Source: CAIVAT01 sp964473485 (lineage in GTDB: Bacteria; Bacteroidota; Bacteroidia; Bacteroidales; FEN-979). Taken from it: a DNA stretch of 64,000 nt. Shown here in pieces: positions 61,634 to 64,000 of this stretch. Both the position numbers and the translations under genes were made by a program. The notes below the pieces were generated by a model. That model was not told where the DNA came from and ran no database searches. It worked only from the letters and a program-made list of their open reading frames with translations. The DNA lies in contig CAYYPH010000005.1 in NCBI GenBank assembly GCA_964473485.1, positions 101,784 to 165,783 on the forward strand, given 5' to 3'. Numbering within the stretch: the stretch's first letter is position 1; every line of letters starts with the position of its first letter.

Positions 61634-63886
61634 ATGAAAAAGCTACTCCTCCAACTTCTGCTCCTGCTTTTTGCATTGCCAGCAATGTCGCAGCCATTTG
61701 TCGTCATCCAGGGCCATGTTTGGGATTCAACCACCTCGGGTCCGATATACAATCATCCCGTCAGCATCGTATCCGACTCATCGTCGGGGTTTGTTTATTA
61801 CAACACGGTGTACACCAACGGAAACGGTTTTTACAATGACACCGTTCCCATCAATGGCGCAGCAGTCAACCTGCTCTACGTGAGGGTCTGGGATTGCAGC
61901 CAGGTCATGTTCCAGCAATCGATTACCATAAATCCTACCGTTACTGTATATACGGCGGATTTCTGGATCTGCAATAACAACAACCCGTGTTTGGCCGGAT
62001 TCAACACACAGAACGGGCCCAACCTGACTGTACATTTTATTGATGCCTCAGTGGGCGGATTCGGGTTGCGCTTCTGGGAATTCGGAGACGGGTCCACGTC
62101 CACGCTCCTCAACCCGGTCCACCAGTATCCCCAACCCGGTATTTACCCTGTAACGCTCACTATCGGAGCACTCGGAACAACATGCTACAACGCTACCACC
62201 CAGATGGTCCATGTCAGCGATTCAATTACCGGCCCCTGTGATGCTGACTTTGTTTCCATTCCTGACAGCAATTCTGTTTATTCCTATTCATTTTACCCGC
62301 AGTCGACCTGGAATGTTTCAACCTATACCTGGACTTTCGGTGACGGAACCACACAGACGATTTCCTTTCCGCAGAATCCTAATGTCAACCACACCTATGC
62401 ACAGCCGGGCACGTACCTTGTTTGCCTGACGGTGCAGGGAGTCGACAGCACCTGCTTTGATATTTCATGCGACACCCTCTATGTGGGGAACACACCGCAA
62501 TGCCATGCTGCATTCACCTACTACACCGATTCACTGACCGCGGGGAATACGTATCATTTCATCAATCAATCCACTGGCAACATAACCAATTACGAATGGA
62601 TTTTCGGCGATCCCGGCTCAGGAGCCAATAATTTCTCTGACCTGGAGCATCCGACACACGTCTTTTCAGCACCCGGAACCTATAATGTCTGCCTTACCAT
62701 TCACGGGGCCGACAGCCTGTGCATTGACAACATTTGTCACACCATTGTGGTTGGAACCAGTCCCGGCTGCCAGGCCAATTTCTCCCACTCCATCGATCCC
62801 GCTGCGGGGAATAAAACCGTCTCGTTCAGCGATCTATCGACCGGAAATCCAACTGCCTGGTTGTGGAGTTTCGGTGACGGGACCTCGGGAACGCAGCAAA
62901 ACCCGGTTCACACCTATGCTGCCTTTGGCACTTACAACGTTTGTCTCACCATAACCGCCGACAGTTGTACGAGTACTTTCTGCCAGCAGGTTGTCGTTCA
63001 GGATACGGTGATCTATCAACAGGTTTACGGACAGATATTTGCAGGAAATTTTCCGGTCACAGGAGGTCTTGTCATGATTATGTCATTCGATACGACAGGG
63101 ACATACACCCCGTATAATGAGGTCTTTCAGATTGATTCCAACGGCGTGTACTATTTCACCATGGTCCCGCCGGGCAATTATTATATACTTGCCATTCCTT
63201 TCGATTCAGGCAATTACCTGCCAACCTACTACGGGAATGTGATAAACTGGCAGCAGGCCACGCTTGTCACTCTTGGAATCCCAGCCAATCCCTACAATAT
63301 CAATCTTTTGGCAGCCGGTCAGATGACAGTAGGGCCCGGCTCGGCCTCAGGCCAGATCAACATGAACCGGGTGAAAAGCGGAACAATGGATAAGATCAAC
63401 ATGATTTTGAAGAACGAACAAGGCACTGCGGTCGGGTTTACCCGGGTGCTGGAGGATGGCTCATTCGATTTTTCAAGCCTTGCCTATGGAACCTATTACC
63501 TGTATCCCGAGATGCCGGGTGTGACCAGCGACCAGGTGATGATCACCCTGACGGCGGAAAAACCGCATGCAGAGGTTAGCATGACATTCACCGGGACCAA
63601 GATCACAGGCATTTCAGATGACGCAGGCAACCTGACCGGATGGTCGATTTATCCCAATCCTGTTGACGAGGTACTATCGCTCAGCATGGAGGTAAAACAG
63701 ACCTCCGGTGTTGAAATCGCACTATACACGCTCACTGGACGGCAAGTCAGCCGAATGCAGGTTTCTCTTGTTGCCGGCCGCAACCTGGTAACGATCAATA
63801 CATCCCATCTGCAGGCCGGGATGTACCTTATCAGGGTTACATCTCCGGAAGGGGTAATCATTGCCTCCAAGATGATTAAAAACTAG
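61634..63886 (+). CDS. secreted PKD-repeat protein with T9SS type A sorting domain
   Basis: A 750-residue exported protein. A signal peptide (1-19, ALPAMS) is followed by a carboxypeptidase-regulatory-like domain (20-115), then four PKD domains starting near residues 119, 202, 289 and 378, each with a Cys-rich opening and WxFGDG(T/S) motif. Two further Ig/CarbReg-like domains (about 455-660) follow, and a C-terminal T9SS sorting domain (about 668-750) with SIYPNPVDEVLSL, LYTLTGRQVSRM and HLQAGMYLIRVTSPEG. Predicted to cross the outer membrane by T9SS and be attached to the surface or released. No enzymatic domain seen, so a structural or adhesin role is likely. 110 bases after the sigma/anti-sigma pair. 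Confidence 0.92.
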   Translation: MKKLLLQLLLLLFALPAMSQPFVVIQGHVWDSTTSGPIYNHPVSIVSDSSSGFVYYNTVYTNGNGFYNDTVPINGAAVNLLYVRVWDCSQVMFQQSITINPTVTVYTADFWICNNNNPCLAGFNTQNGPNLTVHFIDASVGGFGLRFWEFGDGSTSTLLNPVHQYPQPGIYPVTLTIGALGTTCYNATTQMVHVSDSITGPCDADFVSIPDSNSVYSYSFYPQSTWNVSTYTWTFGDGTTQTISFPQNPNVNHTYAQPGTYLVCLTVQGVDSTCFDISCDTLYVGNTPQCHAAFTYYTDSLTAGNTYHFINQSTGNITNYEWIFGDPGSGANNFSDLEHPTHVFSAPGTYNVCLTIHGADSLCIDNICHTIVVGTSPGCQANFSHSIDPAAGNKTVSFSDLSTGNPTAWLWSFGDGTSGTQQNPVHTYAAFGTYNVCLTITADSCTSTFCQQVVVQDTVIYQQVYGQIFAGNFPVTGGLVMIMSFDTTGTYTPYNEVFQIDSNGVYYFTMVPPGNYYILAIPFDSGNYLPTYYGNVINWQQATLVTLGIPANPYNINLLAAGQMTVGPGSASGQINMNRVKSGTMDKINMILKNEQGTAVGFTRVLEDGSFDFSSLAYGTYYLYPEMPGVTSDQVMITLTAEKPHAEVSMTFTGTKITGISDDAGNLTGWSIYPNPVDEVLSLSMEVKQTSGVEIALYTLTGRQVSRMQVSLVAGRNLVTINTSHLQAGMYLIRVTSPEGVIIASKMIKN

Positions 63887-63911
63887 GTCAGGACATCCAT
63901 CCGACAGGCAA

Positions 63912-63946
63912 AGAGGGCTATCCAGAAAGGATAGCTCTCTTTTTTT
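63912..63946 (+). terminator. terminator of T9SS PKD gene
   Basis: AGAGGGCTATCC pairs with GGATAGCTCTCT (one G-T) around a 5-base loop, then a run of T's; 25 bases after the stop. Confidence 0.85.
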
Positions 63947-63951
63947 AGGGG

Positions 63952-64000
63952 GACCCCGTCGGGGTGGGGGGACCCCGTCGGGGTGGGGGGACCCCGTCGG
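63952..64000. repeat. 19-bp palindromic tandem repeat, runs off window
   Basis: Two full and one partial unit of GACCCCGTCGGGGTGGGGG. Each unit holds a perfect inverted repeat ACCCCG-T-CGGGGT. GC content is far above the neighbourhood. The array touches base 64000, so its length is unknown. It starts six bases after the T9SS gene terminator. No spacer sequence between units. Confidence 0.9.

Noticed and set aside
63952..64000. CRISPR array
   Set aside because: The units are directly adjacent with a 19-base period, have no spacers, and no cas gene is in the window.

Overview
The window reads as a chromosomal piece of a Bacteroidota genome, most likely a Bacteroidales-like anaerobe. The evidence is: the Bacteroidota sigma-A promoter -7 box TAnnTTTG in front of many genes; a type IX secretion (T9SS) C-terminal sorting domain; ribosomal protein bTHX; an archaeal-type ProS; Bacteroidota-style lipoproteins; and a divergent membrane pyrophosphatase. 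Coding density is high and no gap between genes exceeds 300 bases. I found no tRNA, rRNA, insertion sequence, prophage or CRISPR array. The only stable RNA gene recognised is RNase P RNA.

Layout. 1-210: 5' end of a lipoprotein gene leaving the window. 477-6348: a complete tripartite RND efflux operon. 6455-10645 (minus): LTA-synthase-like phosphotransferase, diacylglycerol kinase and MscS channel. 10739-13517: citrate lyase as a CitD-CitE fusion plus CitF. 13613-22628: housekeeping genes (RecQ, 3-methyladenine glycosylase, HU, Fmt, TPR protein, TrmH-like, bTHX, RsmG, carbonic anhydrase, PepD). 22733-22894: rpmH. 23014-26804: YfhO-like membrane protein and glycosyltransferase. 26794-28548: MATE exporter divergent from rnpB. 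28564-31686: wecB and gyrB. 31752-36040: MacA-like adaptor, FtsX-type permease and TolC without an ATPase. 36110-41112: peroxiredoxin, MazG, PagL-like deacylase, DUF2807 lipoprotein, ProS. 41228-46226: envelope proteins, zinc-ribbon protein and Nif3. 46377-50647: receiver protein, LpxK, PNP, LpxR-like protein. 50711-53483: dnaB and a secreted protein. 53547-56859 (minus): DUF151 nuclease, nucleoside transporter, ThyA, DHFR. 56986-59430: membrane pyrophosphatase. 59543-63886: ECF sigma factor, a protein predicted to span both membranes, and a PKD/T9SS secreted protein. 63952-64000: a GC-rich palindromic tandem repeat running off the window.

Functional links. Envelope functions dominate: two export systems, two lipid A deacylase-like proteins with LpxK, and an osmotic/phospholipid-recycling cluster. 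The most interesting locus is the ECF sigma factor translationally overlapped by a protein with a short cytosolic segment, one inner-membrane helix, a long disordered linker and a C-terminal outer-membrane beta-barrel. This is the architecture of dual membrane-spanning anti-sigma factors, and it is followed directly by a T9SS-exported PKD protein.
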